In this document: positions 17,518-24,785 of the stretch, one piece after another
Layout of the letters: each line of letters begins with the position of its first letter
Position numbering within the stretch: the stretch's first letter is position 1
DNA from: Candidatus Gastranaerophilales bacterium
GTDB taxonomy: Bacteria; Cyanobacteriota; Vampirovibrionia; Gastranaerophilales; Gastranaerophilaceae
Reading direction: 5' to 3'
Assembly (NCBI GenBank): GCA_944324245.1
Contig: CALUVO010000015.1
Span: 1 to 34,261 of the forward strand
DNA: 34,261 bases
Translations under genes and position numbers: made by a program
Notes under the pieces: model-generated
Told to the model about the DNA's origin: nothing
Seen by the model: the letters and a program-made list of their open reading frames with translations, nothing else
Databases searched by the model: none

Positions 17518-18459
17518 TTATACGCTCAAATATTTCTCTAACAATTCACCCATTTTGTTTCCGAAAGCATAAGCTTCAACTTCGAGCGGGTTATTTCTGT
17601 ATGTATCGCTTCCCATACCAAATATATCCAAACCTTCGTATTCGCTGTTAGCTTTTAGGTGTTCAAAAGCCTTTTTGCCTTCCGGTGAATCAGCCTTAAA
17701 TTTAGGCATTTTTAAAACATCAGAAAAATTCTGTCTTACTTTTTGTACAAGAGATTGAGTACATTGTTCTTTTACATTTGCAATGAATTCATCTGTCTTT
17801 CCTGCGTCTTTTGCCTGCCGGTATCCAATATGGAAGGGTATATTATTAAGAGGATTTTTTATTGCGTTATTTATACTGTTATTAACTGAAGTTTCTACAT
17901 ATTTATCAACTGTAATACCTTCTGTACGCAACATATTGGTAAATTGCTCACAGTGTTTTAGTTCATGCGAGAGCATATTCAACTGCTGATTTTTGCTTAA
18001 TGTTACAAAACCTGATGAATATTTTATTGTATTATGTATTGGACTATAGCCTCCGGTTATAGACATTAGTCCGTCATTTCCATTTATGGATATTTCTTTT
18101 GGTGCAACACCTTTTAGTCCCATATAGTCAACCATTTCTTTATATGCATTTTTAACAAAGTCTTCACCAGAGAGGTCTTTCAATTTTTCAAAACGTATCT
18201 GTAAATCCTGAGGGATTTCTTTTAGAATATTTGCTTTTTGGGTGGCAATTCTTTTTCCTCTGGAAAGAATTCCAACTGCTATTCCTGCTGCCAGAGCAAG
18301 ACCTGTATAAACAGCTGTTTTTAGTTTTTTATTTGACTTTGTCAGGCTTTTTTCAGGCTGTACATTTTCTTTTAAAGGCACTGTCTGTTTAATTGTCTGC
18401 TTTTTATTATTTACATAATTTTTGTTTGATATACCTGAAAAACTAACAGCTGAAATCAT
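17518..18459 (-). CDS. Membrane-anchored zincin (HExxH metalloprotease-like)
   Basis: This 313-residue protein starts MISAVSFSG, so the shared motif is at 5-9. A low-complexity Lys/Gln/Pro stretch follows, then one membrane segment at about 46-66 (LKTAVYTGLALAAGIAVGIL). The remaining domain has HELKH at 165-169 (HExxH, zinc ligands and base) and NNPLEVEAYAFG with Glu295 as a plausible third ligand, an arrangement found in several bacterial zincins. I chose the ATG at 18459 because GAAAGG lies 7 bases upstream; an ATG 15 bp earlier has none. It converges with the exonuclease gene, 19 bp apart. The substrate is unknown, and which side of the membrane the active site faces is not clear. Confidence 0.68.
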   Translation of the reverse strand: MISAVSFSGISNKNYVNNKKQTIKQTVPLKENVQPEKSLTKSNKKLKTAVYTGLALAAGIAVGILSRGKRIATQKANILKEIPQDLQIRFEKLKDLSGEDFVKNAYKEMVDYMGLKGVAPKEISINGNDGLMSITGGYSPIHNTIKYSSGFVTLSKNQQLNMLSHELKHCEQFTNMLRTEGITVDKYVETSVNNSINNAIKNPLNNIPFHIGYRQAKDAGKTDEFIANVKEQCTQSLVQKVRQNFSDVLKMPKFKADSPEGKKAFEHLKANSEYEGLDIFGMGSDTYRNNPLEVEAYAFGNKMGELLEKYLSV

Positions 18460-18545
18460 AAAGCAACCTTTCACACACGTACTATGTATTTATAAAAACA
18501 AATACATGTAAAAAATTGCGTGTGTCTAAAATTGTCCGAGAAAAG

Positions 18546-19946
18546 CTAAAACCTGAAATAAATAAACGGATTGTAGGTAGAAGCGGCAATGGTTGCCGAG
18601 GATAAAAGGAATAAAAATAACAGCCAGATGTTAATAAGACCGTATAAAAATTTGTTTTCTTTTTTAACATTAAGAATGTTTTTAAATACAGGTATAGAAC
18701 ACACAAGCGCGGCAATAAGCATAATAACCTCATAAGTATCAACATAATAAGGCAAAGCATAAGAAATATCGTGGATGAGGACAAGTCCGAACATGTTCTT
18801 GATATATTTAAACGCATAGCCTAAATCATCAGACCTGAATAAAACCCAGCCAAGTACAAAAACAAAAATAGCGTAAATGTGTTTTGAAAAATTAATCCAA
18901 AATCCTTCAGCCTCTTTGTGCCATCCGGTGATTTTTTCTAAAATAATAAACAATCCGTTCCAGGCACCCCATACAACAAAAGTCCAGCTGGCTCCATGCC
19001 ACAGACCGGTTAACAGAAAAACTACCCCGAGATTAAAACAGGTTCTTTTTAAAGAACATCTGCTGCCGCCAAGCGGGATATAAAGATACTCCTTAAACCA
19101 TGTTGATAAAGAAATATGCCATCTTCTCCAGAATTCGGTAATAGATTTAGATATGTAAGGATAATTAAAGTTTTCCATAAACTTAAACCCGAATATTGCC
19201 CCCAAACCTATTGCCATATCAGAATAACCTGAAAAGTCAAAAAATAACTGGAAAGAATAAGAAACAGCCCCAAGCCACGCCACGAGCGGAGTAAATGTAT
19301 CAGGAGCCTGAATAAATATTTTGTCGGCAATTGCCCCTAAAGTGTTTGCAATAAGCATTTTTTTAGACAACCCGATGATAAATCTTTTTACGCCGTATTG
19401 AACTTTGTCAAAGTTAACTTCGCGAGAATCGATTTGCTCAGCAATATCATGATATTTTACAATAGGGCCTGCAATTAATTGAGGGAAAAGGCAGATGTAT
19501 AAAGCTAACTTGTAAAAATCTCTTTGAGCTTTGCAATCGCCTCTGTAAACATCAATAAGATAAGACATAGCCTGAAAAGTGTAAAAAGAGATACCAAGAG
19601 GCAAAATAACCTCAACAAGCTTAATATCTGCAGAGAATAAATGATTAATGTTATCAATAACAAAGTTAAAGTATTTAAAATAAGCAAGAAAGCCTAAATT
19701 AACAATAACAGTTAAAATTAAAGAAAGTTTTTTAAATTTAATCCATTTATCGATAGCAATGGCGCCAAAATAGTTGACGATAATGGTTAAAAACATAATA
19801 GCTAAATATCGCGGCTCGCCCCAGGCATAGAAGAGGATGCTTGCAGCAAGGAGAATACCGTTATGGAGCTCTTTTTTAGAGCAAAGGTAAATCAAGCACA
19901 CAATAGGCAAAAACATATATACAAATGTCATTGATGAAAATAGCAT
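18546..19946 (-). CDS. MBOAT-family O-acyltransferase (AlgI/DltB-like)
   Basis: This polytopic membrane protein of 466 residues has about ten or more hydrophobic segments. The family-defining FLLTGLWHGASWTFVVWG carries the catalytic His317, and INVNYFG-, QAMSYLIDVYRG- and EYLYIPLGGSR-like blocks are typical of AlgI relatives. AlgI-type proteins pass acetyl groups across the membrane to an AlgJ/AlgX-type partner for polysaccharide O-acetylation. That partner is encoded directly upstream, 13 bp away, and a GGAATAG lies before this ATG. It may act on the glycan made by genes 5809-12204, but that link is only by proximity. Confidence 0.93.
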   Translation of the reverse strand: MLFSSMTFVYMFLPIVCLIYLCSKKELHNGILLAASILFYAWGEPRYLAIMFLTIIVNYFGAIAIDKWIKFKKLSLILTVIVNLGFLAYFKYFNFVIDNINHLFSADIKLVEVILPLGISFYTFQAMSYLIDVYRGDCKAQRDFYKLALYICLFPQLIAGPIVKYHDIAEQIDSREVNFDKVQYGVKRFIIGLSKKMLIANTLGAIADKIFIQAPDTFTPLVAWLGAVSYSFQLFFDFSGYSDMAIGLGAIFGFKFMENFNYPYISKSITEFWRRWHISLSTWFKEYLYIPLGGSRCSLKRTCFNLGVVFLLTGLWHGASWTFVVWGAWNGLFIILEKITGWHKEAEGFWINFSKHIYAIFVFVLGWVLFRSDDLGYAFKYIKNMFGLVLIHDISYALPYYVDTYEVIMLIAALVCSIPVFKNILNVKKENKFLYGLINIWLLFLFLLSSATIAASTYNPFIYFRF

Positions 19947-19959
19947 TTTAGTCTATTCC

Positions 19960-21693
19960 TTATTTTTTCTTATAAAAATCATTCAAAAGTCCAATCCCGC
20001 TTTGATTTAAACAAATTATAAGAATATCCGGACGGCTACTTACTATCTTTTGTTCATACGTTTTAATATTTGGACCAAAATATCCTTTTCTACCGGATGT
20101 AAATATTCTTAATGTCTTAGAAAAACTATATTTCAAAAATTCTGCAATATGCTGACCGAATGAATCTCCTAGAACTACTATTGACGGTGCGGTATAGTTA
20201 TCATTATTTAGAAAATAGTAATATGATATATTCCGTTTAGGTTTTAACTTAAAATCCGTGTATGCAATAATATTTTTAGATGTTTTAGGTTCAAAATATT
20301 TGTAATTAACATTAAATATTTTTTGATTGTTGAGACCGAGTTTTGTATATTGACCTCCCAGAGCAGGATGAGCTTTAGGCGGAATTTTGCTCTCTTTTAG
20401 AACGAAATCATTTAATTCATAGGTTTGTACATTTTTAAAATCTTTTTTGATTTCTTGCATTAATATTTTGTATGCAGTATACCCTGCTGGAAATGTCCAA
20501 TGATGGTCTGTTTTATAAAATACATAATCATTGGTGGATTGTTCTTTTAATTCTTTATAGGGATATATAACCTTAACGCCTGTTTTTTTATATATGTATT
20601 CATGTATGACTTTTGCGTATTTTTCTTCCTGTGTAGTTCCTATGAAAGGATACGCTTCTTTTTTATATATTAAATGTTTTGAAGGGGCTAAAATTATATA
20701 AAGTTTTATATTGTTTTTATCACAAAAGTCCTTAAATTTTTGCACATTATAAGCATATGAGTCTAATTCTTCATCAGAAAATGTTTCAGGTGCCGGTCTA
20801 AGATGGAAATACATCCAATTATTGTTTTTATTAATATAGGCTGAATTATTTTGGGAAAAATAATTTTTAGCAATATTGAATCTTGTATTTATATAACTAT
20901 CCAGTATGAACTGTCTGGTGAAAAATCTGTCACTAAACCAGTTGTCAAAATCATTTCCAAAGTTAAAATTGATACTGTTTTTGTAAATAAAGGGTTTATA
21001 TTTAGCAAGATTTCTGTTTTCTTTTTCAGATTTAACAGTCTTTTTATCAATATTACTCATCGGAATAAACAAAATAGCAAAGAAGAGTAAAAGAAAAACA
21101 ATATCCATCCTCGAGGCGTTGTTTAAGGTTTTAAAATCTGCGAGATAAGAGGTCAGCTTGTAAGCAAGTAAAAAGCTTAAAACTGCAATGACAATTAATA
21201 ACTTAATATCAAATTTTGTCGGAGATTTTACGTTAACAGGCTTGTTGTAAATCAAAGAAAAAGTATCTGATTCAGGATAAATAACTAACTTGTCACCTTG
21301 AATCTTTAATTTTCCGCCATCTATCGAAAAAGCCTTTAAATCATCCAGCTTATATTTTCCATATCTAAGCTGAATCTCGCTCAGAACAAAGCTTTTCAGT
21401 CTTTCGGGGGGTATTTCAGTATTTACAACTATTTTCACCTTTTTTGCGTTATGCACTCTGTCTATAAAAAGCTCTACAAAATTTGTCTCATCAAGATTTG
21501 TTTCTACAACTCCGTATTTTACTTTTTTAAAGTCATTGTTATCTTTTTTATTTAAAAAGAATTCAAACCTTGTATTACCTAAATATTCTGCATTAAAAGA
21601 GATTTGAAGAGGTTTTAAACAGAACCAGAACCTATTTGTTAGCGCTATACACAAAATTGTAATAACAATACTGATGATTGTTCTCTTTTTCAT
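19960..21693 (-). CDS. DHHW/AlgJ-like O-acetylation protein with extra membrane and beta domains
   Basis: This 577-residue protein has an N-terminal membrane helix (6-22), an extracytoplasmic strand-rich region (about 30-160), two further helices (about 170-187 and 198-213), then an AlgX/AlgJ-like SGNH-type domain. KTDHHWTFPAGYTAY has Asp396, His397 and His398, and VVLGDSFGQHI near 510 supplies the catalytic-Ser block. PALGGQYTKLG and the acidic C-terminus complete the family picture. Such proteins take acetyl groups delivered by an MBOAT partner and move them to a glycan. GGGGATT lies upstream of the ATG. It is first in a two-gene operon with the MBOAT gene. Confidence 0.87.
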   Translation of the reverse strand: MKKRTIISIVITILCIALTNRFWFCLKPLQISFNAEYLGNTRFEFFLNKKDNNDFKKVKYGVVETNLDETNFVELFIDRVHNAKKVKIVVNTEIPPERLKSFVLSEIQLRYGKYKLDDLKAFSIDGGKLKIQGDKLVIYPESDTFSLIYNKPVNVKSPTKFDIKLLIVIAVLSFLLAYKLTSYLADFKTLNNASRMDIVFLLLFFAILFIPMSNIDKKTVKSEKENRNLAKYKPFIYKNSINFNFGNDFDNWFSDRFFTRQFILDSYINTRFNIAKNYFSQNNSAYINKNNNWMYFHLRPAPETFSDEELDSYAYNVQKFKDFCDKNNIKLYIILAPSKHLIYKKEAYPFIGTTQEEKYAKVIHEYIYKKTGVKVIYPYKELKEQSTNDYVFYKTDHHWTFPAGYTAYKILMQEIKKDFKNVQTYELNDFVLKESKIPPKAHPALGGQYTKLGLNNQKIFNVNYKYFEPKTSKNIIAYTDFKLKPKRNISYYYFLNNDNYTAPSIVVLGDSFGQHIAEFLKYSFSKTLRIFTSGRKGYFGPNIKTYEQKIVSSRPDILIICLNQSGIGLLNDFYKKK

Positions 21694-21792
21694 TGTAGAA
21701 TCCCCAACCGTATTTATTAAAATCCTAAATAAAACAAATCTCTTTGTAAAGGTTTTATGCTGAATTTGGAATACTAATGACTTATTGACATT

Positions 21793-21831
21793 ATTTCATA
21801 TCGTCAACTGACTCCGGGTACGTCTTGGATT
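21793..21831 (+). repeat. Structured dispersed repeat, copy 2 (left part)
   Basis: These 39 bp match 34074-34112 with about five differences: ATTTCATAT, then TCAACTGAC, then CGGGTAC, then TCTTGGATT, in the same order and spacing. The homologous region at 34074 continues into two hairpins, and here it continues into the long hairpin at 21857-21903. Confidence 0.6.
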
Positions 21832-21856
21832 TTCTTCACGCTCGGACAGTTTCCAA

Positions 21857-21903
21857 TTTTTATACTGCACGGAGATACTTCGTATCTCCGTGCAGTATAA
21901 AAA
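21857..21903. terminator. 22-bp perfect hairpin, terminator-like on both strands
   Basis: The arm 21857-21878 (TTTT, TATACTGC, ACGGAGATAC) pairs without mismatch with 21882-21903 around the loop TTC. It starts with a T run and ends with an A run, so in either direction a G+C-rich stem is followed by U residues. It lies between divergent genes, where no read-through needs stopping, so it may be part of the repeat or end an unannotated RNA. The loop TTC and the flanking TTTTTA/TAAAAA equal those of the smaller hairpin at 34145-34165. Confidence 0.5.
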
Positions 21904-22111
21904 ATAACAACGCCGTACGCATCAGGATGCTCTCGGGTACAAGCGAGGGTATTTTGTAAATTACCAGTATCTCATTGCTGTTGCGATATTTGTAAAATAA
22001 TGTAAATAAATTTATACTTTTACGTATTTGAATAACAAAAAATATTTATCATAAGTTTTGTGCTAACGGTTAATCACGAGGTAATGTGTTTATTAATTAA
22101 GGAGAGAAGCT

Positions 22112-22735
22112 ATGCAGATTCAGAAAATTACTAACTTGCAGAGACAAAAGAGTTCTTCTGCTAAAAATGACACTGCTCAAAATCTGACAGGATTCGGGGT
22201 CAAAAACACAAATGAGCCAAATAGTGAACAATTGATTTCAAAAGACTCAGCCGAAGCAATAAAGAATAAATTTTTGTCTAATATCTCTTTTGCCGGACAC
22301 ACAGAGAATTTGAGCATTGTAACGGATGAAGGTCCATATAAAATTGAATACAGACGATATTACGGCACCAGCGGTCAGTTTAGTGCCTCATCCACTCCGG
22401 AGGAAGGTTACGAGCCGCACAAAATATATGAAAGAGAACCAATAACTTATGCCAAAGTAGACAGCGGCCCGACTGTATCGAGGCGCTATGCTAATGAAGC
22501 AGCAGTGGATGCAATACGTGCTTCTGCGGCATACAAGTATGGGCTTGGAGAAAGAATAGAAAAGAGATCTCCTGTTTACGACACCCATAGTGGAACAACA
22601 CAAAAAGAAGTCTATTTTACTGATCCCGGAGAGACAGTATATTACGATGATATAGAAGACAAAGATTATGTTGTATATGCCAGAGGTGCACACAATTACA
22701 GAAAAAAATCTTTCTGGGAAAAGATTTTTGATTAA
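22112..22735 (+). CDS. P1: founding short member of a paralogous 'TGF.../NxSFxG' family, unknown function
   Basis: This 207-residue protein is not recognised. It shares an N-terminal module with the proteins at 24232, 31129 and 32655: M-x-[IV]-Q at the start, LTGFG (25-29), then SAEAIKNKFLSNISFAG (46-62). The core then has GTSG (85-88), a middle AI-x-A-S segment, YFTDPGE near 170, and DYVVYA near 187. It ends in a basic-aromatic tail (KKSFWEKIFD). There is no signal peptide, membrane helix or catalytic motif. The start is certain (AAGGAGAGAAGCT before the ATG). A strong terminator at 22755-22786 ends its transcript, so it is expressed apart from the radical SAM operon that follows. It could be a substrate, scaffold or structural protein. 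Confidence 0.75.
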   Translation: MQIQKITNLQRQKSSSAKNDTAQNLTGFGVKNTNEPNSEQLISKDSAEAIKNKFLSNISFAGHTENLSIVTDEGPYKIEYRRYYGTSGQFSASSTPEEGYEPHKIYEREPITYAKVDSGPTVSRRYANEAAVDAIRASAAYKYGLGERIEKRSPVYDTHSGTTQKEVYFTDPGETVYYDDIEDKDYVVYARGAHNYRKKSFWEKIFD

Positions 22736-22754
22736 TATTCTATATAAATACTAT

Positions 22755-22790
22755 AGCAAAAAGACTCTCTTCGGAGTCTTTTTGCTGTTC
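22755..22790 (+). terminator. Intrinsic terminator after P1
   Basis: AGCAAAAAGACTC (22755-22767) pairs perfectly with GAGTCTTTTTGCT (22774-22786) around TCTTCG, a 13-bp stem with the T run built into its 3' arm. It lies 20 bp after the stop. Confidence 0.8.
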
Positions 22791-22823
22791 TAGTACTTAT
22801 AAATCATTATATATTATGCAAAA

Positions 22824-22838
22824 GCCGGCTCAGCCGGC
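22824..22838. other. Small G+C-rich hairpin GCCGGC-TCA-GCCGGC
   Basis: This 6-bp G+C stem in an AT-rich gap stands out. GCCGGC is also a palindrome repeated twice. No T run follows. It may be a protein site or a 5' leader structure of the operon that starts at 22971. Confidence 0.3.
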
Positions 22839-22970
22839 AAGAGTGTGTAAAATTTTGTAAAAAGCAACAGTAAAAATAACAAAATATCAGGTCTTTAAAC
22901 TTACAATTAATGAGGATAATTTTTCATTTATATGAGAGATAAATCCTAAGATAAAAATGATTGGATTAAT

Positions 22971-24230
22971 ATGACTTTAAATCTGCCTTTTGTAATGGAA
23001 TTTGTTGTTTATTTGACAAACAGATGTAATTTACACTGTGAAATGTGCTCTCAGTACGGAGAAAATTTTAAAGAGCTGGCCTGTCCAGATTTGCCGCTTG
23101 AGGAATGGAAAAAGTTTTTTGACAGCATAAGCGATGTTTCCCCAAAACCCAAAATTATCCTTATGGGAGGAGAACCGCTTTTATACAAAGACGTAGATAA
23201 GGTTATTGATTATTTAAACAAATGCGGCTTTTATATCCAGATAGTTACTAACGGAACACTGGTTGAAAATCATCTCGAAGCGATTTCAAAATGCAAACAC
23301 ATCACCGTAACATTCAGTATAGACGGCTTAGAACAAACACATGACAGGATAAGAGGTATAAAAGGCACTTTTCAAAAAGCAATAGAAAATATCAGAAGAT
23401 TAAACGAAATTAAGAAAAAAAATCCAAATATCTATATTTATGTAAATTCTGTTTTGCTGCCTGACAATATCGATGATATTGATAAATTTATACAGGTTAT
23501 ACAAAAAGAGAATGTTAATCAGGTGGTGTTTCAGCATCTTCAATTTGCTACAAAAGAAATGAATGAATTGTCTAAAGCAGAATGGGAAAACTGCCTGAAA
23601 CAGCCTTACGGAGAGTGCTTTACCACAAAAAAACAATACAAAATAGACAAAGTTTACACAGATAAATTAAAAAATTTGTTTAACAAAATCGCACCGGTAT
23701 GTAAGGTAGAAACATTTATATTTCCGTATTTACACGATGATGAAATTGACAAGTATTATTTTGAAAAAGATTTAAAAACAATACGTCCTTATATGAGATG
23801 CACTACTCCTTGGCTTACGGCTTTTATAGGCGCTAACGGAGATGTTTCAAACTGTATAGAAAACACTATCGGTAATATTACAAAAGAAGATTTCTGGACA
23901 TTGTGGAACAATGAAAAAGCCAATAAAATGAGACAGGCTCTTTGTGAACACGGTAATTTTACGCTCTGTGCAAAGTGCTGTAATTTTTACAAAAGCTGCT
24001 TCTTATATGCAAAAGACGGACGTGTTAATGTTAAAGGAAAAGAATATATTCTGCCGGATGAACTCAATTATCTGGAACAGTCAAAAGACGGCGTGTTGGT
24101 TTTGAACAAATCAATTAGCACCGAAGCAGAAATGCATGCATATCCTTTGGAAGTTCATTCTCAAGAAATGCTCGAGGCTATAGAAAAGAATGAAACTGTT
24201 TTGTGTCACTTTGAAGAAATAGGAGGTTAA
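22971..24230 (+). CDS. Radical SAM enzyme with C-terminal SPASM domain
   Basis: This 419-residue enzyme would be cytosolic and oxygen-sensitive. CNLHCEMC (Cys19, Cys23, Cys26) is the radical SAM 4Fe-4S motif, MGGEPLL (65-71) is the GGEP S-adenosylmethionine motif, and SIDG is typical of the barrel. The C-terminal SPASM region has Cys277, Cys295, Cys325, Cys333, Cys336, Cys337 and Cys343 around GANGDVSNC, IGNI and LWNN, for auxiliary clusters. A tail of about 70 residues follows (VNVKGKEYILPDELNYLEQ onward). SPASM enzymes modify peptides/proteins or sugars. P2 starts 1 bp after its stop, which favours P2 as a partner or substrate, but O-glycan modification is an alternative. Its closest relative in the window is the 27266 protein. 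Confidence 0.9.
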   Translation: MTLNLPFVMEFVVYLTNRCNLHCEMCSQYGENFKELACPDLPLEEWKKFFDSISDVSPKPKIILMGGEPLLYKDVDKVIDYLNKCGFYIQIVTNGTLVENHLEAISKCKHITVTFSIDGLEQTHDRIRGIKGTFQKAIENIRRLNEIKKKNPNIYIYVNSVLLPDNIDDIDKFIQVIQKENVNQVVFQHLQFATKEMNELSKAEWENCLKQPYGECFTTKKQYKIDKVYTDKLKNLFNKIAPVCKVETFIFPYLHDDEIDKYYFEKDLKTIRPYMRCTTPWLTAFIGANGDVSNCIENTIGNITKEDFWTLWNNEKANKMRQALCEHGNFTLCAKCCNFYKSCFLYAKDGRVNVKGKEYILPDELNYLEQSKDGVLVLNKSISTEAEMHAYPLEVHSQEMLEAIEKNETVLCHFEEIGG

Positions 24231-24231
24231 A

Positions 24232-24780
24232 ATGAAAGTACAAAAGATTTCACAGAACAATGCGATAAGAGCACAGGTCAATCGCAGCAATGTGAATATG
24301 ACGGGGTTTGGCGAATCTGCACCGCAACAGACTTCACCAATTGATGACAAAAAGGCAAACGAAGCTATCAAGAGCAATTTCTTGGCTAATGTATCGTTTG
24401 CAGGACGTAAAGGAATTATAAAATCCAATTATTATAACAATATAGAAGGCGAAGGTGATATATGTGTTGTCGGGACTGCTGGGCAATTAGGGTATAAGTC
24501 ATATAAAAGAATTGAATATTATATGGCATCAGCTAATGTTAATGGAAAAGAAGTATTTGGAGATAAAAAAGGTTCTCATTCTGATGCAATTATTAGTGCA
24601 ATTAAACATTCTCCATTTTTTCCCAAAAATGGATATATAGAAGAAACAAATAGTGTCGAAGGAAGAGATTTTAAAGATACATCAGTGGATGTTGTTGAAA
24701 AAATTTATTATTTGGATCCTGGGGAACATATCGGACATAAAACTAAAAATAAATACAGCTACATAGTTCATCCAGATTAA
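24232..24780 (+). CDS. P2: paralogous family member inside the radical SAM operon
   Basis: This 182-residue protein of the P1-P4 family has MKVQKIS at the start, MTGFG (23-27), KANEAIKSNFLANVSFAG (41-58), GTAG near 83-86, AIISAIKHS, YYLDPGE near 162-168 and YSYIVHPD at the end. The module order matches P1, while the middle has diverged strongly. Its ribosome binding site AGGAGG (24221-24226) lies inside the end of the radical SAM gene, the best in the window, so it is made at high level and in step with that enzyme. That is what one expects of a substrate or partner, though not proof. There are no membrane segments and no catalytic motif. Confidence 0.75.
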   Translation: MKVQKISQNNAIRAQVNRSNVNMTGFGESAPQQTSPIDDKKANEAIKSNFLANVSFAGRKGIIKSNYYNNIEGEGDICVVGTAGQLGYKSYKRIEYYMASANVNGKEVFGDKKGSHSDAIISAIKHSPFFPKNGYIEETNSVEGRDFKDTSVDVVEKIYYLDPGEHIGHKTKNKYSYIVHPD

Positions 24781-24785
24781 TTATT

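Larger units (their letters stand above)
21694..22111. other. Divergent intergenic region with structured repeat
   Basis: These 418 bp lie between two divergent genes and show no ORF. They hold repeat sequence (21793-21831), a 22-bp perfect hairpin (21857-21903), then CGGGTACAAGCGAGGG near 21936-21951. A possible promoter for the 22112 gene is TTGAAT (22028-22033) with CATAAG (22050-22055), 16 bp apart. A riboswitch was considered and is not supported. Confidence 0.5.

Noticed and set aside
21694..22111. Riboswitch upstream of the 22112 gene
   Set aside because: The hairpin matches a dispersed repeat rather than any riboswitch core I know, and lies about 200 bp before the start codon.
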